From: Bacteroidia bacterium | GTDB taxonomy: Bacteria > Bacteroidota > Bacteroidia > Flavobacteriales > Flavobacteriaceae | DNA: 64,000 nt | Assembly: GCA_030428705.1 (NCBI GenBank) | Contig: JAUIDI010000003.1 | Coordinates: 248,001 to 312,000, forward strand | Reading direction: 5' to 3' | In this document: one piece after another, positions 46,715-55,897 of the stretch | How the letters are laid out: each line of letters starts with the position of its first letter | Numbering within the stretch: the first letter of the stretch is position 1 | Made by a program: the position numbers and the translations under genes | Notes under the pieces: generated by a model | Told to the model about the DNA's origin: nothing | Seen by the model: only the letters and a program-made list of their open reading frames with translations | The model's database searches: none

Positions 46715-48043
46715 TTGGATTCCGACCCCGTTAGTTTGCTCTTCAATTTTATTGCGCTCGACGGCTCCTTTGGCCTCAAAGTTGGTATCCTTCTGATATT
46801 GCTCGCGTGCTCTGCATTGATTTCAGGGGCCGAGGTGGCCTTTTTCGGACTTTCTCCCACTGAGATCAATGAGATTGCCGAGTCAAAGACCACAAGAGGG
46901 GGTATTATAGTCAAGCTCTTGGAACGTCCAAAAAAATTGTTGGCGACCATTTTAATAGCCAACAATGCAATCAATATAGGTGTCGTACTGTTGTTCAGCG
47001 TAATCGGCGACACGCTGTTTTCAGATATTGACTACCAGCTTTTCGGTTTTGTTTCGGTACGGTTTCTTCTAGAAGTTGTAGTTGCTACTTTTTTGATATT
47101 GATGTTCGGTGAAATACTGCCGAAGGTTTACGCGAACAGAAATCAAGTAAATTTTGCCCATTTTATGGCCTATCCGATGAAAGTACTTGATTTTCTTTTT
47201 TCACCGTTGAGCCTGCCCATGCGTTCCGGCACCATTTTCATGTTCGATAAATTGGGAAAGGAAAAATCGAGCCTAAGCGTTGATCATCTTTCCCAAGCCT
47301 TGGAACTGACTTCCGATGGTGATACAACAAAGCAAGAACAAAAGATTTTAGAAGGCATCGTTTCTTTCGGAAATACCGATACCAAGCAGGTAATGAGGCC
47401 ACGTATCGATATGTTCGCCCTTGACGAGGAGATGAAATTTCCCGAGGTATTGCTTGAAATCAAGAAAAACGGATATTCAAGGATCCCTGTTTTTTCCAAA
47501 AATTTGGATAATGTAAATGGGGTGCTTTATGTAAAAGACCTGTTGCCCTATATCGATAGAAAGACATTTAATTGGATGTCGTTGATACGTGAACCCTATT
47601 TTGTGCCTGAAAATAAAAAGCTTGACGACCTCTTGTTGGAGTTTCAGGACAAGAAAAACCATTTGGCCATCGTTGTAGATGAGTATGGGGGCACCTCAGG
47701 CCTTGTGACATTGAACGATATCATAGAGGAAATAGTAGGCGATATCAGCGATGAATTTGACGATGAAGATCTTGTATACTCGAAACTTGATGATTTAAAT
47801 TATGTCTTCGAGGGAAAAACGGCGTTAAAGGATTTCTATCGCGTCGTTAAGATCGAGGATGAAGAACCGTTCGAAGAGCAGAAAGGGGAGTCGGAAACGA
47901 TTGCCGGCTTTGTACTGGAAATTGCGGGAAGCTTTCCCAAAAAAGGAGATAAAATAGTATTCGACCAGTATCAATTTTTAATTGAGAGTATCGATAAAAA
48001 AAGAATAAAACAAATTAAAGTCACCTTGCCCCATGTACAGTAG
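46715..48043 (+). CDS. gldE: Gliding-motility-associated protein GldE (CNNM/CBS family)
   Basis: A 442-residue inner-membrane protein with an N-terminal CNNM/DUF21 domain (about 20-190, four hydrophobic segments), a CBS pair (about 205-330: VMRPRIDMFAL, YSRIPVFSKNLDNVNGVLYVKDLLPY, HLAIVVDEYGGTSGLVTLNDIIEEIVG) and a CorC/HlyC domain. The location next to gldD identifies it as GldE; overexpressed GldE is reported to suppress some gldB mutants. The start is TTG (46715); no ATG precedes the first membrane segment. Confidence 0.88.
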   Translation: MDSDPVSLLFNFIALDGSFGLKVGILLILLACSALISGAEVAFFGLSPTEINEIAESKTTRGGIIVKLLERPKKLLATILIANNAINIGVVLLFSVIGDTLFSDIDYQLFGFVSVRFLLEVVVATFLILMFGEILPKVYANRNQVNFAHFMAYPMKVLDFLFSPLSLPMRSGTIFMFDKLGKEKSSLSVDHLSQALELTSDGDTTKQEQKILEGIVSFGNTDTKQVMRPRIDMFALDEEMKFPEVLLEIKKNGYSRIPVFSKNLDNVNGVLYVKDLLPYIDRKTFNWMSLIREPYFVPENKKLDDLLLEFQDKKNHLAIVVDEYGGTSGLVTLNDIIEEIVGDISDEFDDEDLVYSKLDDLNYVFEGKTALKDFYRVVKIEDEEPFEEQKGESETIAGFVLEIAGSFPKKGDKIVFDQYQFLIESIDKKRIKQIKVTLPHVQ

Positions 48044-48587
48044 ATTGATAGTTGGTTTGTTGCTCGGCCTTTTCATTCTTACGGGCTGCAAAGAAGAGGC
48101 CATTCCCAAACCGAAGGCAATGTTGCGACTGGAGTATCCGCAACCTAAAATGGGCAAGCTGGAAACCGATCAATTTCGGTTCTGGTACAACGAAATGGCG
48201 CACCTTAAAAACCGGACCAGCAGTTCTATGGAACTTGACTATCCGCTTATGAAAGGTTCTATCTTCATTAATTATAAAAGGGTCAATGACAATCTTGAAA
48301 AGTTGCTTTCGGATGCTCAAAAACTCTCTTATGAACATTCGGTAAAGGCGGACGGGATATCGGAACAACCTTTTATAAATGACGAGGACAAAGTATATGG
48401 CATGTTCTATAAGGTCACTGGTGATGCCGCCTCACAGGCACAGTTCTATGTCACCGATAGTACCGAACATTTTGTGACCGGCTCGTTGTATTTTTATGCA
48501 AAACCGAACTATGATTCTATCTATCCTGCGGCCGAGTATCTTCAAAACGATATCCGCCGAATCATGGAAAGTCTACGGTGGAAGTAA
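48033..48587 (+). CDS. gldD: Gliding motility lipoprotein GldD
   Basis: A 184-residue lipoprotein (lipobox LTGCKE, Cys19) with the GldD pattern (KAMLRLEYPQPKM, FWYNEMAHLKNR, ELDYPLMKGSIFINYKRV, GSLYFYAKPNYDSI). GldD is required for flavobacterial gliding, acting with the type IX secretion machinery. It overlaps gldE by 11 bp, so translation is coupled. Confidence 0.93.
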   Translation: MYSRLIVGLLLGLFILTGCKEEAIPKPKAMLRLEYPQPKMGKLETDQFRFWYNEMAHLKNRTSSSMELDYPLMKGSIFINYKRVNDNLEKLLSDAQKLSYEHSVKADGISEQPFINDEDKVYGMFYKVTGDAASQAQFYVTDSTEHFVTGSLYFYAKPNYDSIYPAAEYLQNDIRRIMESLRWK

Positions 48588-49741
48588 TGATGGGTTCTTT
48601 GAGCGATCATAATGAAAAAGTATTTAAAAAAATGGGAATCTTCATTGGCGCTGTTGTACTCCTACTGGTCTTGGCAGTGCTATTGTTCGTTAACTTAAGT
48701 CCGCAATTCGGGGCCTCGCCCTCGAAGGAACAGCAGGAAGAATTCAAAAAATCGGAGAATTATCGTGAAGGGGTGTTTATTAACCCCGGTAATGTTAAGA
48801 TGAATATGGGGTTTGCCGATATGGCAAAAAGTTTAAAGGAATATTTTAACTCTCAGTCCAATACGAGTCCTGGTAAGAACATAAATGTACAAGTATTGGA
48901 TTCAGCTAATATTGCTGATTATAATGGAAAGACACGTTTGGTTTGGTTCGGACATTCCACTTTTCTGTTGCAAATGGAAGGAAAAAGGATATTGATCGAC
49001 CCGATGTTCGGAGCCGTGCCCGCACCGGCGTCTTTTTTAGGTTCAAATCGCTTTAGTACAAGTTTGCCCATTACGGTCGAAAAATTACCGAAAATCGATG
49101 CCGTTATTCTATCCCACGATCATTATGACCATTTGGATTATGGATCCATACAATTATTAAATGGTAAGGTAGGTAAGTTCTTCGTGCCATTGGGGGTCGA
49201 TGCCCATTTGAAGGAATGGGGAGTTGAAAGCGACCGCATTATAGCGTTGGATTGGTGGCAGGAAATAGATTTTGAAAATCTGGTATTTCGATGCGCGCCT
49301 GCCCAACATTTTTCGGGAAGGGGGCTGAACGATCGCGGGAAAACGTTGTGGAGTTCTTGGATCATTACATCCGGGAATGAGAATATCTTTTTCAGTGGCG
49401 ATAGCGGCTATGGCGCGCATTTCAAGGAAATCGGTCAAAAGTACGGCCCCTTTGATTTTGCAATGATGGAATGTGGTCAGTACAATGAATTATGGAAGGA
49501 AATCCACATGATGCCCGAAGAAACGGTCCAGGCTGGCCTTGATGTCGGGGCAAAACAATTGATGCCCATTCATTGGGGCGCGTTCAAACTTGCAATGCAC
49601 CCTTGGACGGAACCTGTGGAAAGATTTGGGCAAGAGGCAAGAAAACTTCAACTACCTATTCTCACCCCCCAAATAGGTGAACCTATTTATCTAGATCAGA
49701 ATACGAACCCCAGTTTCAATTGGTGGCTAGATTTTAATTAG
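48578..49741 (+). CDS. UlaG/NAPE-PLD-like metallo-beta-lactamase-fold hydrolase
   Basis: A 387-residue membrane-anchored metallo-hydrolase. One N-terminal hydrophobic segment (about 21-40) is followed by the MBL fold: LVWFGHSTFLLQ, LIDPMFG, the metal motif SHDHYDHLDYG (His180, His182, Asp184, His185), FFSGDSGYG and PIHWGAF. This resembles NAPE-PLD/UlaG-type L-ascorbate or phospholipase hydrolases. It overlaps gldD; starts at 48587 or 48590 are also possible. It may be co-transcribed with gldE-gldD, but a motility role is unproven. Confidence 0.84.
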   Translation: MEVMMGSLSDHNEKVFKKMGIFIGAVVLLLVLAVLLFVNLSPQFGASPSKEQQEEFKKSENYREGVFINPGNVKMNMGFADMAKSLKEYFNSQSNTSPGKNINVQVLDSANIADYNGKTRLVWFGHSTFLLQMEGKRILIDPMFGAVPAPASFLGSNRFSTSLPITVEKLPKIDAVILSHDHYDHLDYGSIQLLNGKVGKFFVPLGVDAHLKEWGVESDRIIALDWWQEIDFENLVFRCAPAQHFSGRGLNDRGKTLWSSWIITSGNENIFFSGDSGYGAHFKEIGQKYGPFDFAMMECGQYNELWKEIHMMPEETVQAGLDVGAKQLMPIHWGAFKLAMHPWTEPVERFGQEARKLQLPILTPQIGEPIYLDQNTNPSFNWWLDFN

Positions 49742-50168
49742 TGCCCAGTAAGGCCTCGGCTTTTTCCAGACTTGAGTTGACCGCCTCTTGTACTTCCTTT
49801 ATTTTTTCTTCTTCGGCATCGAGCCATTTTTGTTTTTCTTCAGAAAGTGCCTTGCCGTTAAGTATTTCGTCCGAATCGAATTTGTTTCCGAAGTCCTGCA
49901 TCCAATCCATCATGGCTTTATGCGCTGCTTGTAGATCTTCACGCGCCTCCTTATATTTCAGACCCATTTCGGTACTGTCCTCCTTTGAACTAAGTTCACC
50001 AACCAATTTACCAAAATTCCCCATTTTGGGCATGACCTCATCATGAATGGCCATAACCTCTTTCATTTGGGTGCCTGAAGTTGTCTCGACCTTTTTTTCT
50101 TCTTTACAAGATGATATTATCAGTACAAAAGCCAATAGGCAAATTTTAAATATGCTTTTTTGCATCAT
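49734..50168 (-). CDS. Small helical lipoprotein
   Basis: A 144-residue lipoprotein: hydrophobic signal, lipobox ISSCKEE (Cys near 21), then a highly charged helix-rich sequence with long Glu/Lys runs (about 40-140) typical of coiled coils. It resembles flavobacterial proteins often labelled viral A-type inclusion protein, a name with no functional meaning. Its end overlaps the hydrolase gene by 8 bp. Function unknown. Confidence 0.75.
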   Translation of the reverse strand: MMQKSIFKICLLAFVLIISSCKEEKKVETTSGTQMKEVMAIHDEVMPKMGNFGKLVGELSSKEDSTEMGLKYKEAREDLQAAHKAMMDWMQDFGNKFDSDEILNGKALSEEKQKWLDAEEEKIKEVQEAVNSSLEKAEALLGTN

Positions 50169-50225
50169 TATTCAGGATTAAGACATTTGGAATTAAGAAC
50201 AATTATTATGCGGTGGTTCGCATCC

Positions 50226-50233
50226 CAAAGATA
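50226..50233 (-). promoter_or_regulatory. Promoter -7 box for the small lipoprotein
   Basis: TATCTTTG on the minus strand, 58 bp before the start codon. No firm -33 element. The other 200 bp of this intergenic region hold no ORF or RNA that I can recognise. Confidence 0.4.
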
Positions 50234-50443
50234 GAAAATACACTTAAGAACCTGAAGTTAAAATTATGTCGAATACGATATGGAGCGCTTTTTATGTGTT
50301 TCAGAACAGAGGTTTGATATGCAAGCGGATCGTTTCAATTTGCATTGTAAATAATTTTCACGCTGTTTTGTAAATTTTGCGTATTTTGTATAATAGGAAT
50401 CCAGCGATTTGCAATACACCTAGTTTTTGAGTAATTTGAAAAT

Positions 50444-50893
50444 ATGAAAGAGTTTGCACTGCCCATACGATTCGGAATTGCCACAAGTGGCTGTCTCATA
50501 GCCTATTTTTTGATTCTTTCCCTTTTTGATGCTCACACTAATGTTTTTTATAGTCTGTTCAATGCGGTCATAACCGGGTTTGGAATTTATGAGGCTATAA
50601 AAATTCTCAAGGGTAGGGATGAGAAGGGGTTTAACTATGGAAAAGGATTTGTTACCGGCATGGTAACAGGTGGTGTGGCCACTTTTATTTTTACGCTGTT
50701 CTTTGCTTTATATTCGACTGAACTCAACGTCGGGTTTCTTGAGAAACTTTCCTCACAGTGGGCCAAGGATTATCAAAGTTTTGAGGCTATTGTTTTCGCT
50801 ACCGTTTTCATTATGGGTTTCGCTACCACCTTGGTCTTGACGCTTACCTTCATGCAGCTTTTCAAAAAGAGCAACAACCTTCGTAATAAATAG
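50444..50893 (+). CDS. DUF4199 membrane protein
   Basis: A 149-residue protein with four hydrophobic segments (about 8-30, 34-53, 67-95, 118-142) separated by short charged loops; GRDEKGFNYGKGFVTGMVTGGVATFIF is the DUF4199 motif. Such proteins are common in Bacteroidota and uncharacterised. It stands alone with its own upstream AT-rich region. Confidence 0.75.
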   Translation: MKEFALPIRFGIATSGCLIAYFLILSLFDAHTNVFYSLFNAVITGFGIYEAIKILKGRDEKGFNYGKGFVTGMVTGGVATFIFTLFFALYSTELNVGFLEKLSSQWAKDYQSFEAIVFATVFIMGFATTLVLTLTFMQLFKKSNNLRNK

Positions 50894-50915
50894 GTCTAAA
50901 AACTCTCGAAATCAC

Positions 50916-50945
50916 TTGTACATTAACCATTAAGCAGTATATTTG
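50916..50945 (+). promoter_or_regulatory. rplU: rplU-rpmA promoter
   Basis: TTG at 50916-50918 and TATATTTG at 50938-50945, 19 bp apart, match the Bacteroidota promoter closely. The leader is about 45 bases. Confidence 0.7.
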
Positions 50946-50994
50946 CATCCGCTTATTGAAAAAATAGGCAATAAATCAAATAAATATACACGCT

Positions 50995-51693
50995 ATGTAT
51001 GCAATTGTAGAGATGGCAGGGCAGCAATTCAAAGTTGCGAAAGACCAAAAAGTGTATGTTCATCGTTTACAGACGGAAGAGGGTAAAAAGGTAACTTTTG
51101 ACAATGTACTTCTTTTGGACGACGGCAAGAACATTACGGTTGGCGCCCCGGCCATAGACGGAGCCGCAGTGGAGGCCAAAGTCATCAAGCACCTTAGGGG
51201 TGACAAAGTAATCGTTTTCAAAAAGAAAAGGCGTAAGGGTTACAAGGTAAAGAATGGGCACCGTCAATCATTGACGGAAATCGTGGTTGAGAGCATTATT
51301 GCCAAAGGAGCTAAAAAAGCAGCTCCTAAAAAAGAGGAAAAATCGGCCAAAGAGGTAGCGGCCCCAAAAGCAAAGACAGAGCCAAAGAAGGCCGCTCCGA
51401 AAAAGACGGAAACTAAGGCAAAGGCAGAACCTAAAAAAGCAACTGTCAAAGCCGATGATCTCAAAAAAATTGAAGGAATCGGACCGAAAATAGCCGAGAC
51501 CCTGATTGCTGCAGGTATCGCGACTTTCGCTGATTTGTCAAAGGCAAAACCAACGGAAATTTCTGAAATCATTGCCGATGTACGTGGAAACCATGTAACC
51601 GATACATGGCCAAAGCAAGCAAAACTTGCAGCGGACGGCAAGTGGGACGAGCTTAAGAAATGGCAAGACGAATTAGACGGAGGTAAAGCATAA
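50995..51693 (+). CDS. rplU: Ribosomal protein L21 with C-terminal helix-hairpin-helix extension
   Basis: A 232-residue protein. Residues 1-103 are L21 (MYAIVEMAGQQFKV, KHLRGDKVIVFKKKRRKGYK, GHRQSLTEIVVESI). A Lys/Ala/Pro linker (104-152) leads to a helix-hairpin-helix domain (153-229: DDLKKIEGIGPKIAETLIAAG, TWPKQAKLAADGKWDELKKWQDEL), similar to those in DNA-polymerase- and NADH-associated small domains. Standard L21 is about 103 residues. The extension is in frame with no stop. Similar extended L21 proteins occur in Flavobacteriia as I recall. Confidence 0.93.
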   Translation: MYAIVEMAGQQFKVAKDQKVYVHRLQTEEGKKVTFDNVLLLDDGKNITVGAPAIDGAAVEAKVIKHLRGDKVIVFKKKRRKGYKVKNGHRQSLTEIVVESIIAKGAKKAAPKKEEKSAKEVAAPKAKTEPKKAAPKKTETKAKAEPKKATVKADDLKKIEGIGPKIAETLIAAGIATFADLSKAKPTEISEIIADVRGNHVTDTWPKQAKLAADGKWDELKKWQDELDGGKA

Positions 51694-51744
51694 GTAAATT
51701 TAATAATCAGTCCCTGAAACGGTTCGGGGTAAAACAGATATATC

Positions 51745-52005
51745 ATGGCACATAAAAAAGGTGTAGGTAGTTCTAAGAACGGAAGGGAATCGGAATCGAA
51801 ACGCTTGGGCGTGAAGATTTTTGGCGGACAAAAAGCCGTTGCAGGAAACATCATCGTGAGACAACGGGGAACAAAGCACAACCCTGGTGAAAACGTATAT
51901 GCCAGCAAAGACCATACATTGCACGCGAGTGTTGACGGACTCGTCAAGTTCGAAAAAAAAGCCGGCGGAAAATCGTACGTTTCGATTGAGCCGTTTGAGG
52001 CTTAA
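51745..52005 (+). CDS. rpmA: Ribosomal protein L27
   Basis: An 86-residue 50S protein ([42 protein letters not shown]). L27 lies at the peptidyl-transferase centre. The start has no cleavable N-terminal extension of the Firmicutes type. It is 51 bp after rplU and ends the operon with a strong terminator. Confidence 0.97.
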   Translation: MAHKKGVGSSKNGRESESKRLGVKIFGGQKAVAGNIIVRQRGTKHNPGENVYASKDHTLHASVDGLVKFEKKAGGKSYVSIEPFEA

Positions 52006-52021
52006 GAAAATACCGTTTAAT

Positions 52022-52055
52022 AAAAAAGCCCTTTCGATATCGAAAGGGCTTTTTT
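52022..52055 (+). terminator. Rho-independent terminator after rpmA
   Basis: A perfect 34-bp palindrome: six A, GCCCTTTCGA / TCGAAAGGGC stem, six T, 16 bp after the rpmA stop. Confidence 0.9.
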
Positions 52056-52174
52056 ATTTTGACAAATATACTTTCTCGATCCAAATATCGTTAGATTTAC
52101 GTAGATATTTTGTATGCCATGCCATTGTAAGTCTTATGGTATCTATTTAAAAATTAACCTTTTATCTAAAAGAA

Positions 52175-52816
52175 ATGATGAAATACACCCCACTATTTCT
52201 CATCGTATTCTTTTTTGGTTGTGCTAATGATGCCGACCTGTTGGATGACGCGGTTTATATTCAAGAAGTTGTTGAAGTTGAAGTGCGTGAACCAAAAGGT
52301 GGTGAAAATACACCCGAAAGTGAAGTCTCGATTCTTTCCCGCAAATTAATTGAAGCAGACCAAGAATTGGCATCCCTTTTTTGCCATGGAGATCAAAAAA
52401 CCAATTTTGGGCAAGGATCCTATCTGGTCTTTGAAACAAGTGTGAGCAATTTTGAAAGATTGTCGTTCAATGAATTAAAGAATTATGGTAATAGGGCTAT
52501 TGAAAATCTAGATAATAATGGTTTGGATAGACCTACAATTTATCGTAATTATTTAATGGATGGTTCTGTTCGAAGAGATATCACATCTGATTTTGTAATC
52601 AATCTTTTTGCTGATTTCAATGTTATAAGACAGACTGGTTTAAAAACGGTAGTACGATTTTCATATCCTACGTCAGCTAGTAATGAAAAGTCGGGTAAAT
52701 CTTCTGATAATGTACTTGAAAAAGAAGCACTTGAACATATTATAGATTTATCTTCGACATTAAAGGATAACGCCGACGTCCTTTCTTGTTTTCAGATTGG
52801 GTTTGCTGGAGATTAA
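52175..52816 (+). CDS. Hypothetical lipoprotein
   Basis: A 213-residue exported protein. Two possible ATGs (52175, 52178) precede a hydrophobic stretch and lipobox FFFGCAND (Cys16). The mature part is acidic at first (EVVEVEVREPKGGENTPE), then mixed alpha/beta with no motif I know. A Cys pair (Cys90 and near the C-terminus) could form a disulfide. Its base composition is slightly more AT-rich than the neighbours. I do not recognise the family. Confidence 0.7.
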   Translation: MMKYTPLFLIVFFFGCANDADLLDDAVYIQEVVEVEVREPKGGENTPESEVSILSRKLIEADQELASLFCHGDQKTNFGQGSYLVFETSVSNFERLSFNELKNYGNRAIENLDNNGLDRPTIYRNYLMDGSVRRDITSDFVINLFADFNVIRQTGLKTVVRFSYPTSASNEKSGKSSDNVLEKEALEHIIDLSSTLKDNADVLSCFQIGFAGD

Positions 52817-52850
52817 TTGTTCAAAAATTTGCGAAACCGACATAAACGTA

Positions 52851-52881
52851 AAAAACCTTGCATTAAAGATGCAAGGTTTTT
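52851..52881. terminator. Bidirectional terminator between the lipoprotein and ahcY
   Basis: AAAAACCTTGCAT / ATGCAAGGTTTTT arms around a 5-base loop lie between two convergent genes; each direction ends in a T run. Confidence 0.85.
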
Positions 52882-52920
52882 GTTTTTCGAATCACTTCCA
52901 ACACGGAAGCAGTTTAATCA

Positions 52921-54237
52921 TTAGTATCTATAATACTCCGGCTTATAAGGCCCTTCGACCGTTACCCCGATATATTCGGCTTGATCTTCGCGCAATTCAG
53001 TCAATTCGGCACCCAACCGTGACAAATGTAGTTTGGCAACTTTTTCATCCAAATGCTTAGGTAACATATAGACATCGTTGTCATAATTGGCACTGTTTTT
53101 CCAAAGTTCAATTTGCGCTAGAGTCTGGTTGGTGAACGAGTTGCTCATCACAAAACTTGGATGGCCCGTGGCACAACCTAAATTGACCAGTCGACCTTCC
53201 GCAAGAACGATGATGTCTTTTCCGTCTAGGGTATATTTATCGACCTGAGGTTTGATTTCATCTTTCGTATCTCCATAATTTTTGTTCAACCAAGCCATAT
53301 CGATTTCATTATCGAAATGCCCGATATTGCAGACGATAGCTTTATCTTTCATCGCCTTAAAATGTTCGGCCCTAATAATGTCTTTGTTTCCGGTCGTGGT
53401 AATCACTACATCGGCATTGCCTACGACAGTTTCCAGTTTTTTGACCTCGAAACCGTCCATACAAGCTTGCAGGGCACAGATCGGATCTATCTCGGTAACC
53501 GTAACGATGGCTCCGGCACCTTTAAAGGAAGCAGCCGATCCTTTGCCGACATCACCGTAACCAGCTACTACGACCCTCTTGCCGGCCAACATGGTATCGG
53601 TTGCACGTCGAATGGCATCGACCGCACTCTCACGACATCCATATTTATTATCGAATTTTGATTTTGTGACCGAATCGTTCACGTTAATCGCCGGCATAGG
53701 AAGTGTTCCGTTTTTCACACGGTCGTACAAACGGTGAACACCAGTGGTAGTTTCTTCCGAAAGTCCTTTAATGGCCGTTGCCAATTCAGGGTATTCGTCC
53801 AAAACCATATTGGTCAAATCGCCCCCATCGTCCAAGATCATGTTCAAGGGCTCTCTTTCTTCACCAAAGAACAAAGTTTGCTCGATACACCAGTTGAACT
53901 CTTCCTCGGTCATCCCTTTCCAAGCATAAACGGGAATACCCGCTGCGGCTATGGCTGCCGCGGCATGGTCTTGGGTCGAAAAAATATTACATGAACTCCA
54001 GGTTACATCGGCTCCCAAAGCCACCAAAGTCTCTATCAGAACAGCCGTTTGTATGGTCATATGAAGACATCCCGCGATACGCGCACCTTTTAAGGGCTGT
54101 TCATTTTTGTACTCTTCACGGAGTGACATTAACCCAGGCATTTCGGCCTCGGCCAATTCGATTTCTTTTCTTCCCCAATCTGCAAGGGAAATATCCTTTA
54201 CCTTATAGGGTACGTAAGTAATGGTTTTGGTACTCAT
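52921..54237 (-). CDS. ahcY: S-adenosylhomocysteinase
   Basis: A 438-residue NAD-dependent enzyme splitting S-adenosylhomocysteine to adenosine and homocysteine in the methyl cycle. Motifs: [32 protein letters not shown], the NAD loop [31 protein letters not shown], and the C-terminal tail [17 protein letters not shown] with the Lys/Tyr pair. The length is normal. A good promoter lies just upstream. Confidence 0.97.
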   Translation of the reverse strand: MSTKTITYVPYKVKDISLADWGRKEIELAEAEMPGLMSLREEYKNEQPLKGARIAGCLHMTIQTAVLIETLVALGADVTWSSCNIFSTQDHAAAAIAAAGIPVYAWKGMTEEEFNWCIEQTLFFGEEREPLNMILDDGGDLTNMVLDEYPELATAIKGLSEETTTGVHRLYDRVKNGTLPMPAINVNDSVTKSKFDNKYGCRESAVDAIRRATDTMLAGKRVVVAGYGDVGKGSAASFKGAGAIVTVTEIDPICALQACMDGFEVKKLETVVGNADVVITTTGNKDIIRAEHFKAMKDKAIVCNIGHFDNEIDMAWLNKNYGDTKDEIKPQVDKYTLDGKDIIVLAEGRLVNLGCATGHPSFVMSNSFTNQTLAQIELWKNSANYDNDVYMLPKHLDEKVAKLHLSRLGAELTELREDQAEYIGVTVEGPYKPEYYRY

Positions 54238-54293
54238 AGTCCTTTTTTATTTTTACTTTCGTTTATTGACGGTTTTTCCATCAATTGCGCTTG

Positions 54294-54322
54294 CAAAGTT
54301 ACGAATATCCTAAATAATGCAA
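54294..54322 (-). promoter_or_regulatory. ahcY: ahcY promoter
   Basis: On the minus strand, TTG (54322-54320) and TAACTTTG (54301-54294) are 18 bp apart; the leader is about 50 bases. The -33 overlaps the start codon of the divergent gene. Confidence 0.5.
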
Positions 54323-54954
54323 TGCCACTTTATAAAACTATAACGGTCGATTCATCGATTTTAGTTCACATTTGGAAGATCGAGGAATCAGAATCACAAC
54401 TTTCCGAAGGAATTAGGCTTACGGATAACTGTCAACGGCGTATGCTCGGTATGAAATCGGAGCTGCATCGAAAGGGGTTTTTAAGTATTCGTCATTTGAT
54501 GGCCAAAGAAGGATATCAAGATGCCGATATGTACTACGATACCGCCGGAAAACCCCATTTAAAAGATGGCAAACATATTTCGATTACCCATTCGAACCAT
54601 TTTACGGGGATAATCGTAAGTGCAGATAGAGAAGTCGGTATCGATATCGAGAAACAGCGCGATAAGATTTTGCGTATTGCCCATAAATTTACCCCAATTG
54701 AAGAATACCGTACTATTGCCAATACCGACGCGCTTGTAAGGAAGCTGACCGTTGTTTGGGGTTGTAAAGAATCACTGTACAAAATTTACGCCCAAGAGGG
54801 GTTGAGTTTTTTGCACCATATCAATATTGCCGATTTTTCGATTGTGGATCTTAAGACAACTGGAGAAATCCTATACCAAGGAAAGACATCGCATTACGAT
54901 ATTTCTTTTTTGGAATTTGAAGGATTTACAATGGTATATGCGCTTGGAAGTTGA
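54322..54954 (+). CDS. 4'-phosphopantetheinyl transferase
   Basis: A 210-residue Sfp/AcpT-type enzyme that activates acyl carrier proteins by adding phosphopantetheine. The motif ISITHSNHFTGIIVS (His), VGIDIEKQRDKILRIAHKF (metal-binding Asp-x-Glu) and WGCKESLYKIY (WxxKEA-like) are in order. The short size fits the single-unit fold. Divergent from ahcY; a likely partner is the fatty-acid ACP, since no PKS/NRPS is seen. Confidence 0.88.
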   Translation: MPLYKTITVDSSILVHIWKIEESESQLSEGIRLTDNCQRRMLGMKSELHRKGFLSIRHLMAKEGYQDADMYYDTAGKPHLKDGKHISITHSNHFTGIIVSADREVGIDIEKQRDKILRIAHKFTPIEEYRTIANTDALVRKLTVVWGCKESLYKIYAQEGLSFLHHINIADFSIVDLKTTGEILYQGKTSHYDISFLEFEGFTMVYALGS

Positions 54955-55014
54955 TAAGTTTGTGGTCGGCTTTTGGAAATTACAAAAGCCAAACCGAATA
55001 TTAAACCGCAAGCA

Positions 55015-55275
55015 ATGAAAATCTCAGTTGAGCTTACCTTTTCCCCTTTACAGGATGATTTTGAGCAACACATCATCAATTTTATCAAAAATCTACGAAC
55101 GTCTGGACTTACCGTTTTGGAAAATCCGCTGAGTACCCAGGTATATGGCAAATATGATGAGGTGATGCAGGTATTGAATACCGAAATCAAAATCGCCTTT
55201 GAATTGATGGATAGGGGATTACTTTATATAAAAATCGTAAAATCGGACCGCAGCGGGTATGAACCAAATTTTTGA
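55015..55275 (+). CDS. Thiamine-binding (YkoF/MTH1187-like) small protein
   Basis: An 86-residue protein of the Thiamine_BP family (PF01910): MKISVELTFSPLQDDFEQHIINFIKNL, then LSTQVYGKYDEVMQVLNTEIKIAFE. YkoF binds thiamine or its pyrimidine. The frame is open to 54973, but the family start is the ATG at 55015. The gene overlaps the PnuC-like transporter by 17 bp, so translation is coupled; this argues that the transporter handles a thiamine-type ligand. Confidence 0.8.
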   Translation: MKISVELTFSPLQDDFEQHIINFIKNLRTSGLTVLENPLSTQVYGKYDEVMQVLNTEIKIAFELMDRGLLYIKIVKSDRSGYEPNF

Positions 55276-55897
55276 TTTTTTTCTCAGCTCGTACCAAGGA
55301 AAAGATACATATATTATTGTTCTAGAGGCTATTGTTTTGGTAGCCGGTATTTTGAGTGTTTGGTATGCCAAAAAGGAGAATATCCTTGTTTATCCGACCG
55401 GCTTGGTGGCCACTGTCATTACCGTATATCTTTTTTTAAAAGATGGTCTTCTAGGTGATATGATGATGAATTTCTATTGGTCGGCAATGAGCATTTATGG
55501 GTGGTGGAACTGGTCTAGAAAAAAGGATGATAAAAAAATAGTACAAATTTCACGAACGACCACCAAGGAAAAATTGATAGGGGTTGCCTTGTTTTTTGCG
55601 ACCATGGCCATCAACTATGCGGTTTATAAGGTATTCGATTACGAAATCGAACCTTCCAATTATATTGATATTTTCACCTCGGGACTGTTCTTTACCGCGA
55701 TGTGGTATATGGCTCTTAAAAAACTGGAAAACTGGACCCTTTGGATCATTGCCGATTTGATTACGGTTCCTCTTTACGCATATCGGGGTTGGGGTATGCT
55801 CTCCCTACAATATGTTATATTTACCGTTTTGGCGATTCAAGCCTATATCGCATGGAAGAAAAGTTTAAACAAGAGTCCTCAGACATTGTTAAAGTAG
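55259..55897 (+). CDS. PnuC/PnuT-family vitamin transporter
   Basis: A 212-residue inner-membrane protein with seven hydrophobic segments and the PnuC pattern (VLVAGILSVWYAKKENILVYPTGL, NFYWSAMSIYGWWNW, ENWTLWIIADLITVPLYAYRGW). PnuC-type carriers import nicotinamide riboside; the PnuT branch imports thiamine. The neighbours point two ways: a thiamine-binding protein upstream and a NadR-like kinase downstream. The Asp in IIADLI sits where I remember NR carriers having Asn. Substrate undecided. Confidence 0.85.
   Translation: MNQIFDFFLSSYQGKDTYIIVLEAIVLVAGILSVWYAKKENILVYPTGLVATVITVYLFLKDGLLGDMMMNFYWSAMSIYGWWNWSRKKDDKKIVQISRTTTKEKLIGVALFFATMAINYAVYKVFDYEIEPSNYIDIFTSGLFFTAMWYMALKKLENWTLWIIADLITVPLYAYRGWGMLSLQYVIFTVLAIQAYIAWKKSLNKSPQTLLK

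Noticed and set aside
53081-53098. TTGGCAC in the ahcY gene as a sigma-54 promoter
   Set aside because: It lies inside coding sequence, antisense to ahcY, with no downstream gene or paired dyad.
54238-54321. SAM or SAH riboswitch before ahcY
   Set aside because: The leader is about 50 bases, too short for a SAM aptamer, and shows no conserved SAM or SAH core.
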